A model generated the notes under the pieces. The model ran no database searches, was not told the origin of the DNA, and saw only the letters and a program-made list of their open reading frames with translations. The translations under genes were made by a program, and so were the position numbers. 37,554 bases of DNA from an uncultured Pseudomonadota bacterium (GTDB lineage Bacteria > Pseudomonadota > Gammaproteobacteria > Steroidobacterales > Steroidobacteraceae). Below are positions 7,107 through 15,093 of the stretch, one piece after another. Positions within the stretch are counted from its first letter, which is position 1, and each line of letters starts with the position of its first letter. The DNA lies in assembly GCA_946479515.1 (NCBI GenBank), contig CAMLGF010000036.1, positions 1 through 37,554 of the forward strand. Reading direction: 5' to 3'.

Positions 7107-8797
7107 TGACTCAGACCAATAGCGGAACGAATACTTTCGACGCCATCGTCGTCGGGTCCGGCATGTCCGGCGGCTGGGCCGCCAAGGAGCTTTGCGAGAA
7201 GGGCCTCAAGACACTGGTGCTCGAGCGCGGGCGGAACCTGCGTCACGTCACCGACTACACGACGGCACTCAAGGACCCCTGGCAACTGCCGCACAACAAT
7301 CGGCCCACCAACGACGACCGCCAGGCGCAGCCGGTGCAGTCGACGCTGTATCTGTACGACCAGTCCACCAAGCAGCACTTCGTCAACGATCTGCAGCACC
7401 CCTACGTGCAGGAGCAGCCGTTCAACTGGTTCCGGGGCTACCAGGTGGGTGGACGATCGCTGATGTGGGCGCGGCACGTGTTCCGCTACAGCGACCTGGA
7501 TTTCGAAGCCAATCTCAAGGAAGGCGTGGGCATCGACTGGCCGATCCGCTACGCGGACATCGCGCCCTGGTACGAGCATGTCGAGAAATTCATCGGCGCC
7601 AGCGGCGAGAACTCGGGCCTGCCGCAGCTGCCGGCGCAGATCCTGCAGCCGCCCTTCGAGATGAACGCCCTGGAGAAGCACATCCGGGCGCACATGGCGG
7701 ACGCCTTCAAGGGCGAGCGCAAGCTCATCTGCAGCGCCACCGCGGTGCTGTCGCGCGAGCACAATGGCCGCGGGCCCTGCCAGGGCCGCAACCAGTGCGC
7801 GCGCGGTTGCCCATTCAGCGCGTACTTCTCCTCGAACGGCGTGACGCTGCCCGCGGCCGCGGCCACCGGCAACCTCGCGTTGCGCCCGGATTCGCTGGTG
7901 CATTCGCTGGTCTACGACGACAGCAAGCGGCGCGTGACCGGAGTACGCGTCATCGACACGGCGACCCGCCAGACCACCGAATATTTCGCCAAGGTCGTGT
8001 TCCTGTGCGCTTCGGCGCTGAATTCCACGGCCATCCTGCTGAACTCGACGTCGGCGCGTTTCCCGAACGGGCTCGGCAACGACAGCGGCGAGCTCGGCCA
8101 CAATCTCATGGACCACCACAGTGGCGGCGGCGCCACGGCCAGCTATTCCGGCCTGCTCGATCGCTACTACCGCGGCCGCCGTTCGACGAGCATGTACATC
8201 CCGCGTTTCCGCAACGTGAGCCGGCGCGAAGAGAAATTCAAGCGTGGCTATGGATACGAGGTGTACACCAGCCGCGGCACCTGGACGCGCGGCATCGGCG
8301 GCGCGGACTTCGGCGCGAATTTCAAGAACCGGATCACGCGACCGGGCGACTGGCAGCTGTACCTGGAAGGCTACGGCGAGACGCTGCCGTACCACGACAA
8401 CCGCATGTGGCTCGCCCGGGATGTCGATCCGTTGGGAATGCCGAAGATCCACGTCTCCATGAGCTATCGCGACAACGAGCGCGCCATGGCGCAGCAGATG
8501 ATGGACGACGCGGTGGAGATGATGACGGCCGCGAAGCTCGAGAACGTCAAGGGTTTCAACCACCCCGTGACGCCCGGCAGCGTCATTCACGAGATGGGCA
8601 CGGCGCGCATGGGCCGCGACCCGAAGACCTCGGTGCTGAACGGGCACAACCAGGTGCACGCCGTGCCGAACGTGTTCGTCACCGACGGCAGCTGCATGGT
8701 GTCCTCGCCCACGCAGAATCCCTCGCTCACGTACATGGCGTTGACGGCGCGCGCGGTGAACCACGCGGTCGATCAGCTCAAGGCGGGTGCGATCTAG
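7106..8797 (+). CDS. GMC-family FAD-dependent sugar/alcohol dehydrogenase (large subunit)
   Basis: 563 residues. The N-terminal FAD-binding Rossmann motif is VVGSGMSGGWAAKEL, and the C-terminal GMC domain has IHEMGTARMG, VFVTDGSCMVSSPTQNPSLTYMALTARA, including the conserved His and Asn region that oxidises C-OH groups. An RGCPFSAYFSS segment with several Cys resembles the CxxGC region of gluconate or glucoside dehydrogenases. It lacks a signal peptide and overlaps the Tat-bearing small subunit by one base. Together they look like a periplasmic sugar, sugar-acid or glucoside dehydrogenase. No cytochrome c subunit is nearby, so the electron acceptor is unclear. The substrate is unknown; gluconate dehydrogenase, glucose dehydrogenase and glucoside-3-dehydrogenase all use this pairing. 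Confidence 0.9.
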   Translation: MTQTNSGTNTFDAIVVGSGMSGGWAAKELCEKGLKTLVLERGRNLRHVTDYTTALKDPWQLPHNNRPTNDDRQAQPVQSTLYLYDQSTKQHFVNDLQHPYVQEQPFNWFRGYQVGGRSLMWARHVFRYSDLDFEANLKEGVGIDWPIRYADIAPWYEHVEKFIGASGENSGLPQLPAQILQPPFEMNALEKHIRAHMADAFKGERKLICSATAVLSREHNGRGPCQGRNQCARGCPFSAYFSSNGVTLPAAAATGNLALRPDSLVHSLVYDDSKRRVTGVRVIDTATRQTTEYFAKVVFLCASALNSTAILLNSTSARFPNGLGNDSGELGHNLMDHHSGGGATASYSGLLDRYYRGRRSTSMYIPRFRNVSRREEKFKRGYGYEVYTSRGTWTRGIGGADFGANFKNRITRPGDWQLYLEGYGETLPYHDNRMWLARDVDPLGMPKIHVSMSYRDNERAMAQQMMDDAVEMMTAAKLENVKGFNHPVTPGSVIHEMGTARMGRDPKTSVLNGHNQVHAVPNVFVTDGSCMVSSPTQNPSLTYMALTARAVNHAVDQLKAGAI

Positions 8798-9232
8798 CTA
8801 GGTACGTTTCAGGAAGACGTGCGTGGCGCGCTCGCCGGGCGCGCTCTTCTCGACGGTGTAGCCCAGCGCCTTGAGGTCGAGGCCCGCGAACAGGCTCTCG
8901 CCGCTGCCCAGCAGCACGGGGCGCTAGGGCGGTTCCTCGCCCCACCAGCCTTTCCAGTGGTCGTCGGGCCACGGCCCGCGCACCGGGCCGAACATGTTGC
9001 GGCCGAGTATCCACGCGCCGACATGGGCGAAGCTCTGCTCGACCAGGGTGTTGTCGACGCCGGTTTCACCGCCCTGGCCGCTGCCGTGCAGGGCGCTGAA
9101 CGCACGCGTGGGAAATATCCAGCCCATCATCTCGACACCGCCCACGCCCAGCGGATTCTCCAGGCTCTGGTTGGGGCCGGCGCAATAGCCGTCCAGTGTG
9201 ACGGAGAAAGCCAGTACGCGTACCCGGGACAT
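8798..9232 (-). pseudogene. Dihydrofolate reductase-family (RibD C-terminal type) pseudogene with in-frame deletion
   Basis: Reading from 9232, the first ~102 codons give a normal family N-terminus: VRVLAFSVTLDGYCAGPNQS, AWILGRNMFGPVRGPW, then HWKGWWGEEPP and a TAG at 8924-8926. The same frame resumes directly after the TAG with the family C-terminus RPVLLGSGESLFAGLDLKALGY and ends at 8798. The middle of the domain (about 70 residues in relatives as I recall them) is missing, and the stop arises exactly at the junction, as if TA of one codon were joined to G of another. Frame is otherwise intact, so this is a single internal deletion rather than scattered decay. It lies 14 bases downstream of the GH105 gene, at the end of the fucose-type operon. 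Intact relatives are mostly uncharacterised NADPH-dependent reductase-like proteins. Confidence 0.8.
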
Positions 9233-9246
9233 GGGCTCGATCTCTT

Positions 9247-10398
9247 CTAGTGAGCGAGCGCGGCCACTTCGCTGGCCGCCAGCAGGAACGCGCCCACGCC
9301 ATAGAACTGGGTATCGGACTCCGAGACCGTTTCCGGACGGTCGCTGACCTGCTGCACCCAGCCGAGGCGCCCGTCCGCGGCCACCGCCCGCAGCAATGCC
9401 TCCCAGCCCCGATAGATAGAGGGCAGGTACTCGTCGCGCGGCAGCAGGCCGCGGTTCACGCCCCAGGCCAGGCCGTAGACGAAGAAGCCGGTGCCGCTGG
9501 TTTCGGCGGGGGAGTTCGTGGGCGCCAACAGCGACGGCGCCCAGTAGCCGTCCGGCTTCTGCAGATCGCGAAGCCGCCCGGCCATCTGCGCGAACAATGC
9601 CTCGAGGCGCGCCCGATCGGCGTGCTCGCGCGGCAGCAGATCGAGCATGTTCGCGATGCCGGCGAACACCCAGCCGTTGCCGCGCGCCCAGAACAGCTTG
9701 CGGCCCTGCTCATCGCGGCGATCGAAGAAGCGGCTGTCGCGGAAGAACAGCTGCTGCGCGGGGTCGTACAGAAAATCGGTGGTCGCCCAGAACTCTGACA
9801 TCGCGAAGTCACGGTACCGGGCTTCGCCCGTCTGGTTGGCGAGATCCAGCCATGCCGGGGGCGACATGAAGAGGGCGTCGCACCAGCACCAGCGGCGCAG
9901 GCACTCGGTCTGCTCGTAGTTCTGCGCCACGTGGAAGCTCAGATGCGCGACCGGTGGGCTGGCGAGGATGGCGTCGAACGTCGCGCGGATCGGCGCGACG
10001 GCATCCTTGCCCGCGCCGTGCCGCGCGGCCCAGAGATAGCTCTGCGCGATCACGTGGTCGTCGGCGTGATACACGCGCCTGCCGGGCGTCCACTGGTTAG
10101 ATCTTCCCATCGCGACGATCGCGTCGGAGTAGCGGCTCTCGCCCGTGACCTCGGCCAGATGCGTCATGCCCACCCAGAACGCGCCCTGCTGCCAGCTGCG
10201 CGGATCGCGGGACTCCTCGCTCATGTGCGAGGTGATGTGTCTTCCGTCGAGCCGCGCGAGCTGCCAGTCGGCCACCCGGGAAGCCGTGGCCAGCACCTGC
10301 GCGCGCGCCGGCGCGTCGGCGGCACGCGTCGTATTCGCGTGAGAGATACCAAAAAACAAGAGGGCGCCGAGCGCGGCGCACCGACGGATCTGCGGCAT
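9247..10398 (-). CDS. Glycoside hydrolase family 105-like protein (unsaturated glycuronyl hydrolase type)
   Basis: 383 residues from the ATG at 10398, with a signal peptide (ALGALLFFGISHANTTRA) that should send it to the periplasm. GH105/GH88 hallmarks of the (alpha/alpha)6 barrel are present: WQQGAFWVGM, YHADDHVIAQSYLW, WCWCDALFMSPPAWLDLA with the likely catalytic Asp174, FWARGNGWVFAGI and ETSGTGFFVYGLAWG. The family hydrolyses unsaturated uronic acids from pectin (rhamnogalacturonan) or related oligosaccharides. An in-frame ATG at 10452 would add 18 residues of G/P-rich sequence before the signal peptide and is less likely. It follows the SDR gene by 57 bases on the same strand, so it belongs to the IclR-fucP operon. 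Its presence suggests that the sugar handled by the operon comes from a pectic or similar side chain. Confidence 0.9.
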   Translation of the reverse strand: MPQIRRCAALGALLFFGISHANTTRAADAPARAQVLATASRVADWQLARLDGRHITSHMSEESRDPRSWQQGAFWVGMTHLAEVTGESRYSDAIVAMGRSNQWTPGRRVYHADDHVIAQSYLWAARHGAGKDAVAPIRATFDAILASPPVAHLSFHVAQNYEQTECLRRWCWCDALFMSPPAWLDLANQTGEARYRDFAMSEFWATTDFLYDPAQQLFFRDSRFFDRRDEQGRKLFWARGNGWVFAGIANMLDLLPREHADRARLEALFAQMAGRLRDLQKPDGYWAPSLLAPTNSPAETSGTGFFVYGLAWGVNRGLLPRDEYLPSIYRGWEALLRAVAADGRLGWVQQVSDRPETVSESDTQFYGVGAFLLAASEVAALAH

Positions 10399-10455
10399 GC
10401 TGCCCCCGTGGACCGGAGGCCGCATGATGCTGCCGCCGCGCACCGGGCGCAAACC

Positions 10456-11190
10456 TCAGATCATCCAGCCGCCATCGATGATGTGGGTCTGCCCGGTCGT
10501 GAACCCCGATTCATCGCTGGCGAGATACAACGCCAGCGCGGCGATTTCCTCGGCCTTGCCGAGCCTGCCCATGGGTTGACGCGCCTCGAACTCCTTGCGT
10601 GTCTTCTCATAGTCGCCGTACGCATGCAGCCGCGCCTGCAAGGACGGTGTGTCGACGGTGCCGGGACAGATGGCATTGCAGCGAATTCCCTGGCCGACGA
10701 AGTCCGCGGCGACCGACTTCGTGAGGCCGATGACCGCGGCCTTGGTGGCGCCATAGCCGCAACGGTCCGGCACGCCGGTGATCGAGCCGGCCACCGACGA
10801 CATGTTGATGATGGAACCCGCGCGCGCCGCGAGCATGCCGGGCAGGAACGCGCGGATCATGTGGTACATGGAATTCACGTTGAGGTCGAACGCGGCGCTC
10901 CAGGTGGCGAAGTCGAGATCCAGCACCGTGCCCTTGGGCACCATGCCGGCGCAGTTGAACAGCACGTCCGTCCTGCCGACTTTCTGCGCGAAAGCGGCAA
11001 TCGCGCCGGGGTCGCGCACGTCCACCACGTGGCCCTCGCATCCGGCCAGGCCCTGCAGCGCGTTGGCGTCGATGTCGACGGCGAATACGCGCGCACCGGC
11101 GCGCGCGAAGGCCTCGGCGCTGGCACGGCCGATGCCCGCCGCGGCCGCGGTGACCACGGCGCTCTTGCCGGCCAGTCGTCTAACTTCCAT
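10456..11190 (-). CDS. SDR-family NAD(P)-dependent oxidoreductase, likely 2-keto-3-deoxy-L-fuconate dehydrogenase
   Basis: 244 residues, a classical short-chain dehydrogenase. The cofactor motif TAAAAGIG begins at T14, Asp39 (FAVDID) suggests NAD preference, NCAG is at 79-82, and the catalytic set is Ser132, Tyr146 and Lys150 (YGATK). The C-terminus ends TTGQTHIIDGGWMI. In the oxidative fucose pathway known from Xanthomonas campestris an SDR of this type oxidises 2-keto-3-deoxy-L-fuconate, and the overall sequence style (RLAGK..VVTAAA.GIGRASA) resembles that enzyme. The assignment rests mainly on the neighbours: lactonase, aldo/keto reductase and fucose permease upstream, 21 bases away. Another sugar or sugar-acid dehydrogenase remains possible. 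Confidence 0.85.
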   Translation of the reverse strand: MEVRRLAGKSAVVTAAAAGIGRASAEAFARAGARVFAVDIDANALQGLAGCEGHVVDVRDPGAIAAFAQKVGRTDVLFNCAGMVPKGTVLDLDFATWSAAFDLNVNSMYHMIRAFLPGMLAARAGSIINMSSVAGSITGVPDRCGYGATKAAVIGLTKSVAADFVGQGIRCNAICPGTVDTPSLQARLHAYGDYEKTRKEFEARQPMGRLGKAEEIAALALYLASDESGFTTGQTHIIDGGWMI

Positions 11191-11211
11191 GGCTGCTGTT
11201 CTCCCGGGCGC

Positions 11212-12033
11212 TCAGATTCCGTAGATGCTGCGCGCCGTTTCCGCAAGGATCTGCCGGCGCGCGGGCGCATCGAGCGCGGCAAGCAGCGCGTCGGTGGCCG
11301 TCCGCCAGTCCGCGTAGCGGCACACCAGTTCGCACACCGGCCAATCGCTGCCCCAGAGCAGGCGCGCGGCGCCGAAGGAATCGAGCAGGTGGTGCACGCA
11401 GTCCGCGAGCCGCGCGGGGTCCGCGCTGCCGGCCTCGGTGACCAGGCCCGAGAGCTTGCAGGCCATCGGCGTCTCGCGCGCGAGTGCCGCCACGTCGCGC
11501 CGCCACTCGCGCAGGTCGCCGCCTGCGATCGGCGGCTTGCCGCCATGGTCCAGCACCATGACGAGCCCGGGATGACGCCCGGCGAGTTCGCGCAGCGCCC
11601 GCAGGTGCGGCGGCTTCACCAGTGCGTCGAACACCAGTCCGTGCTCGATCATGGCGGCGAAGGCCGGGGCAAGCTCCGCGCGCAGCATCCATGCGGGGTC
11701 GGCGATGTCCTGGATCATGGGCCTCAGGCCCACCAGCGCCGGGTCCTGCGCCAGTTCCGCGATGATGTCCGGCGCCCGTGCGCCCTCGAAATCCACCCAG
11801 CCGACGACGCCGGCGATGAAGTCGTGCTCGCGCGCCAGCTGCAGCAGGAAACGAGTCTCCGCCACGGTGGGTGCGGCCTGCACCAGGATGGTACGGTCGA
11901 CGCCCGCGGCCGCGAGCTGCGGCGCCAGGTCCGCCGGCAGATAGTCGCGGTAGATAGGCGCCAGGTCCGGGGTGAGCCAGGCGTAGTCACCGCGATCGCG
12001 GCGCCAGAAATGCTGGTGGGCGTCGATTCTCAT
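11212..12033 (-). CDS. Amidohydrolase-2 family lactonase, putative L-fuconolactonase
   Basis: 273 residues from the ATG at 12033. It is a TIM-barrel amidohydrolase: MRIDAHQHFW gives the HxH metal pair, VLDHGGKP a central His, and LLWGSDWPVC the Asp (D230) that activates water. This is the set seen in L-fuconolactonase and 4-sulfomuconolactonase relatives, which open sugar-acid lactones. The start codon overlaps the stop of the aldo/keto reductase gene (ATGA), which supports this start over longer readings. In an oxidative deoxysugar pathway it would hydrolyse the lactone made by the adjacent dehydrogenase. The substrate is inferred from context. Confidence 0.88.
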   Translation of the reverse strand: MRIDAHQHFWRRDRGDYAWLTPDLAPIYRDYLPADLAPQLAAAGVDRTILVQAAPTVAETRFLLQLAREHDFIAGVVGWVDFEGARAPDIIAELAQDPALVGLRPMIQDIADPAWMLRAELAPAFAAMIEHGLVFDALVKPPHLRALRELAGRHPGLVMVLDHGGKPPIAGGDLREWRRDVAALARETPMACKLSGLVTEAGSADPARLADCVHHLLDSFGAARLLWGSDWPVCELVCRYADWRTATDALLAALDAPARRQILAETARSIYGI

Positions 12034-13058
12034 GCCGGCAGCGGTGCGTTCGGGTCGATCAGGCCGCGGTCGCGCAGCGCGGCCCAGAACTCCGCGGGAA
12101 TGGGCCGCGTCATCATGGCCAGGGCATTGCGCGACTCGGCTCCGGTGACGCAGCCGGCGACCACGCTGGCCACGGCCGGGTGACCGAGCGGGAACTGCAG
12201 CGCGGCCGCCTGCAGAGGCACGCCATGTTCGTCGCAGAGAGTTTCGAGCCGGCGCACCTTGTCGATCACTTCCGGTGGCGGCGCGGCATAGTTGTAATGC
12301 GACTGCGCGGCCGCGCGCGAGCCGCTGGCCAGGATGCCGGAGTTGAAGGGGCCGCCGCACAGGATCGACACCCCGCGCCGCTCGCACAGCGGCAGCAGTT
12401 CCGCCAGCGCCGGCTGCTCCAGCAAGGTGTAACGCCCGGCGAGCAGGATGCAATCGAACTCGCAGCGCTCGAGCAGTTCGACGCAGACCTGCCACTCGTT
12501 CACGCCGAGGCCGATGGCGCGCACGGCGCCGGACTCGCGCAGTTCGCGCAGCGCGGGATAGCCACCGTCCAGGAATTCACGGACGCGCGCGTCGTGGCGG
12601 TCGCCGTGCGTCAGGCGACCGATGTCGTGGCAGAGCAGCATGTCCACGCGGCGCACTCCCAGCCGTTCCAGGCTCTGCGCATGCGACTGCATGACCGCCT
12701 CGTAGCCGTAATCGAACTCCGGCGCGAACGGGCGCGGCGAGAAGTAGCCTTCGCGGCCGACGGTCTCGTCCTGCGGGCCGGTGGGCACCAGGCGGCGGCC
12801 GACCTTCGTGGAGATCACCGGCGCTGGCGTGGCGCCGCGCAGCGCGGCGCCGAGACGCAGCTCGCTCAAGCCGAAGCCGTAGAACGGCGCCGTGTCGAAG
12901 TAGCTCACGCCGCCTGCCAGCGATTCGCGCACCGCGTCGGCGGCATCCGCATCGCCCAGCACCCGGTACAGATTGCCGAGGCCCGCGCTGCCGAATGCCA
13001 GCGTGCTCACCTCGAGTCCGGTGCGCCCGACTTCGCGGCGCGACAGAGTCGAGCTCAC
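12030..13058 (-). CDS. Aldo/keto reductase, putative L-fucose (aldose 1-) dehydrogenase
   Basis: 342 residues starting at GTG 13058, which overlaps the permease stop by four bases (GTGA). The AKR catalytic tetrad is readable: Asp55 and Tyr60 in FDTAPFYGFGLSE, Lys85 in VISTKVGR and His144 in LLCHDIG. The sequence belongs to the branch containing D-threo-aldose 1-dehydrogenase, L-fucose dehydrogenase and pyridoxal 4-dehydrogenase, rather than the shorter general aldose reductases. It probably oxidises the free sugar to its lactone, the substrate of the overlapping downstream lactonase. NAD(P) use cannot be decided by eye. Confidence 0.88.
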   Translation of the reverse strand: MSSTLSRREVGRTGLEVSTLAFGSAGLGNLYRVLGDADAADAVRESLAGGVSYFDTAPFYGFGLSELRLGAALRGATPAPVISTKVGRRLVPTGPQDETVGREGYFSPRPFAPEFDYGYEAVMQSHAQSLERLGVRRVDMLLCHDIGRLTHGDRHDARVREFLDGGYPALRELRESGAVRAIGLGVNEWQVCVELLERCEFDCILLAGRYTLLEQPALAELLPLCERRGVSILCGGPFNSGILASGSRAAAQSHYNYAAPPPEVIDKVRRLETLCDEHGVPLQAAALQFPLGHPAVASVVAGCVTGAESRNALAMMTRPIPAEFWAALRDRGLIDPNAPLPA

Positions 13059-14320
13059 GCGCCCGCCAGCGGCCTGCGCGAGGTGAGGCCGAACATGCAG
13101 ACCACCGCGAAGCAGAGCGCGGGTATGAGCATGGCCACGTTGATGGAGCTGGCGTCGGAGACCAGGCCCATGACGGGCGGAATGATCGCGCCACCCACGA
13201 TGGCCATGACGAGAAAGGACGACCCCGACTTGGTGTGCGCGCCCAGCCCACGCAGGCTCATGGTGAAAATGGTCGGAAACTGGATGGACATGAAGAAGCT
13301 GGTGGCCATCAGCGCGTACAGGCCGAGGCTGCCGCCGGCCAGCGCGGCGGCCACGCACAGCACGATGTCCGCGGCGGCGAACAGCGCGAGCAACACGGCG
13401 GGCCGGAACTTCGACATGAGCAGCGTGCCGACGAACCGGCCGGCGAAGAACAGGCACAGCGTGATCAGCAGGTTGTTCGCGGCCACCTTCTCGGCTGTGC
13501 CCGGGGTGTTGAACTGCGTGTAGCGGATCACGAAACTCCAGACGCCCACCTGCGCGCCGACGTAGGCGAACTGCGCCAGCACGCCCAGCCAGTAGCGCGG
13601 GTACTCCAGCAGCCCGGAGAAGCCACCGGCCTCGGGCTCGGCGTCCTGTGCCACGCGCCGCGCCAGCGGCGGAAAGCGGGTGAGGCCCACCAGCAGCGCC
13701 CAGAGCAGCACCACGGCAGCGATGCCCATGTAGGGTAGTTTGACCGCGGCCAGCTCGCCGGCCTGCCAGGCAGTGCGTGCCGCCGGATCCAGCGCCTGGA
13801 TCTGCTCGGCACCGGGATGGCGGTCCGAGAGGATCAGCTCCTTGCCGACGAACACGCCGACGATGGTGCCGAGCGGATTGAACATCTGCGCGAAGTTCAG
13901 CCGCTGGTCGGCATTTTCGGGCGGGCCCATGGCGGCGATCATCGGGTTCGCGGAGGTCTCGAGAAACGACAGGCCGCTCGCGACCACGAACAGCGCGATG
14001 AGAAAGAAGTGGTACTCGCCGAACTGCGCCGCCGGATAGAACAACAGGGCGCCGGTGCCGAACAGCACCAGGCCCATGACCACGGCCGCGCGGTAGCCGA
14101 AGCGCCGCATGAACAGCGACGCGGGAATGGCAAACAGGAAGTAGCCGATGAACGTGGCGAACTGCACGAAACTCGAGGCGAAGTCGCCCAGCAGGAAGGT
14201 CTTGCGAAACTGCGGGATCAGCACGTCGTTGAGGCTGTTGGACATGCCCCAGAAAGCGAACAACGCGACCACCAGGATGGTGGCCCCGAGGTAGCCCGGC
14301 GTGATGAATTCCTTCTTCAT
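13055..14320 (-). CDS. fucP: FucP-like sugar:H+ symporter (MFS)
   Basis: 421 residues with about 12 membrane helices. The N-terminal ALFAFWGMSNSLNDVLIPQFRK and SGLSFLETSANPMIAAMGPPENADQRLNFAQMFNPLGTI are the signatures of the fucose permease family (NANP/ETSANP and the LN-AQ-FN-G segment). The family imports L-fucose and, in some members, other monosaccharides. The ATG at 14320 is preceded by GGGGATC and overlaps the stop of the IclR gene (ATGA). With the downstream aldose dehydrogenase, lactonase and SDR it makes an uptake-and-oxidation pathway. The sugar is most simply L-fucose, but L-rhamnose, L-galactose or D-arabinose cannot be excluded. Confidence 0.9.
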   Translation of the reverse strand: MKKEFITPGYLGATILVVALFAFWGMSNSLNDVLIPQFRKTFLLGDFASSFVQFATFIGYFLFAIPASLFMRRFGYRAAVVMGLVLFGTGALLFYPAAQFGEYHFFLIALFVVASGLSFLETSANPMIAAMGPPENADQRLNFAQMFNPLGTIVGVFVGKELILSDRHPGAEQIQALDPAARTAWQAGELAAVKLPYMGIAAVVLLWALLVGLTRFPPLARRVAQDAEPEAGGFSGLLEYPRYWLGVLAQFAYVGAQVGVWSFVIRYTQFNTPGTAEKVAANNLLITLCLFFAGRFVGTLLMSKFRPAVLLALFAAADIVLCVAAALAGGSLGLYALMATSFFMSIQFPTIFTMSLRGLGAHTKSGSSFLVMAIVGGAIIPPVMGLVSDASSINVAMLIPALCFAVVCMFGLTSRRPLAGA

Positions 14321-15093
14321 GGAAGATCCCCGTGAACGATGTCGGTCGATATCTGTCTGGCGGCGGCGCGCACGTGCTCGACCGCGTGGTGCATGTCCAT
14401 CACCAGCGGATTGCTGTGCACGAAGGGCACGGTCAGGGCCGCTACTGCCACGTGGGCGCGCAGGATGGGTGCCGACAGGTCGGTGATGCCGCGCACGAAA
14501 TACGACGCCGCCTCGTGGTGGCCGCGCGCGCGCACGGCGTCGGCGCGCGCGACGAATTCCTCCGCGGCCTCGCCCTTGAGCTTGCAGCGCCTGAGCCATT
14601 GCTTGCGCGTGTCGTCGTCCTGGAAGGCGAACAGCACCAGGCCCGAGGTGGCGCCGGTGATCTCGCGCCGATAGCCGATGCGCACCGAGAAGCCGAGATC
14701 GCCGGGGCGTTCGATGCGCGTGATCACCACGATCTGATCCTCGGAGGCCACGGCGATGTGCGCCGATTGGCCGATCTCCTGCACCAGCCTGCGCATGACG
14801 GGCAGCGCCGTCTCCACCAGCGAGCGCACCGGCGCCTGCGTCATCGCCAGCGCGAACAGCTTGTTGGTGAGCACGTAGCCGGCGCCGTTCTCGGCGGTGG
14901 TGATGAAACCCTTGAACTCGAGCACCTGGAGCATGCGGAACAGTTCGCCCGAGGAGCGGCCGAGCCGCTGCGAGATGGCGGACAGATTGAGCGGGGTCTT
15001 CTCGGCGGCCAGCAGCTCGATGACGTCGAGGCCCTTTTCCAGGGCAGGGGCGCGATACCGGCTCGCGCGCGGGGCGTTTTGCTTTGGGGGCAT
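14317..15093 (-). CDS. IclR-family transcriptional regulator
   Basis: 258 residues with an N-terminal winged helix-turn-helix (ALEKGLDVIELLAAEKTPLNLSAISQRLGRSSGELFRMLQVLEFKGFI, about residues 17-63) and a C-terminal IclR effector domain (LVQEIGQSAHIAVASEDQIVVITRIE; GATSGLVLFAF; YFVRGITDLSAPI). IclR proteins sense small metabolites such as keto-acids and sugar-acid intermediates. This is the first gene of the minus-strand operon, overlapping fucP, so it is probably autoregulated and sets expression of the whole pathway and perhaps of the divergent GH31 gene. The ATG at 15093 lacks a clear ribosome site. Confidence 0.92.
   Translation of the reverse strand: MPPKQNAPRASRYRAPALEKGLDVIELLAAEKTPLNLSAISQRLGRSSGELFRMLQVLEFKGFITTAENGAGYVLTNKLFALAMTQAPVRSLVETALPVMRRLVQEIGQSAHIAVASEDQIVVITRIERPGDLGFSVRIGYRREITGATSGLVLFAFQDDDTRKQWLRRCKLKGEAAEEFVARADAVRARGHHEAASYFVRGITDLSAPILRAHVAVAALTVPFVHSNPLVMDMHHAVEHVRAAARQISTDIVHGDLP

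Noticed and set aside
7085..8764. Minus-strand open frame of about 560 codons opposite the GMC gene
   Set aside because: The GMC signatures on the plus strand are decisive; the antisense translation is Val/His/Arg-rich without motifs.
8809..9105. Alternative minus-strand frame across the reductase pseudogene
   Set aside because: It is a different frame with low-complexity translation; the conserved family sequence is in the frame interrupted by TAG at 8924-8926.
12034..12495. Longer N-terminus for the fuconolactonase-like protein
   Set aside because: It would lie entirely within the aldo/keto reductase gene; the metal-binding start MRIDAHQHFW and the ATGA overlap fix the start at 12033.
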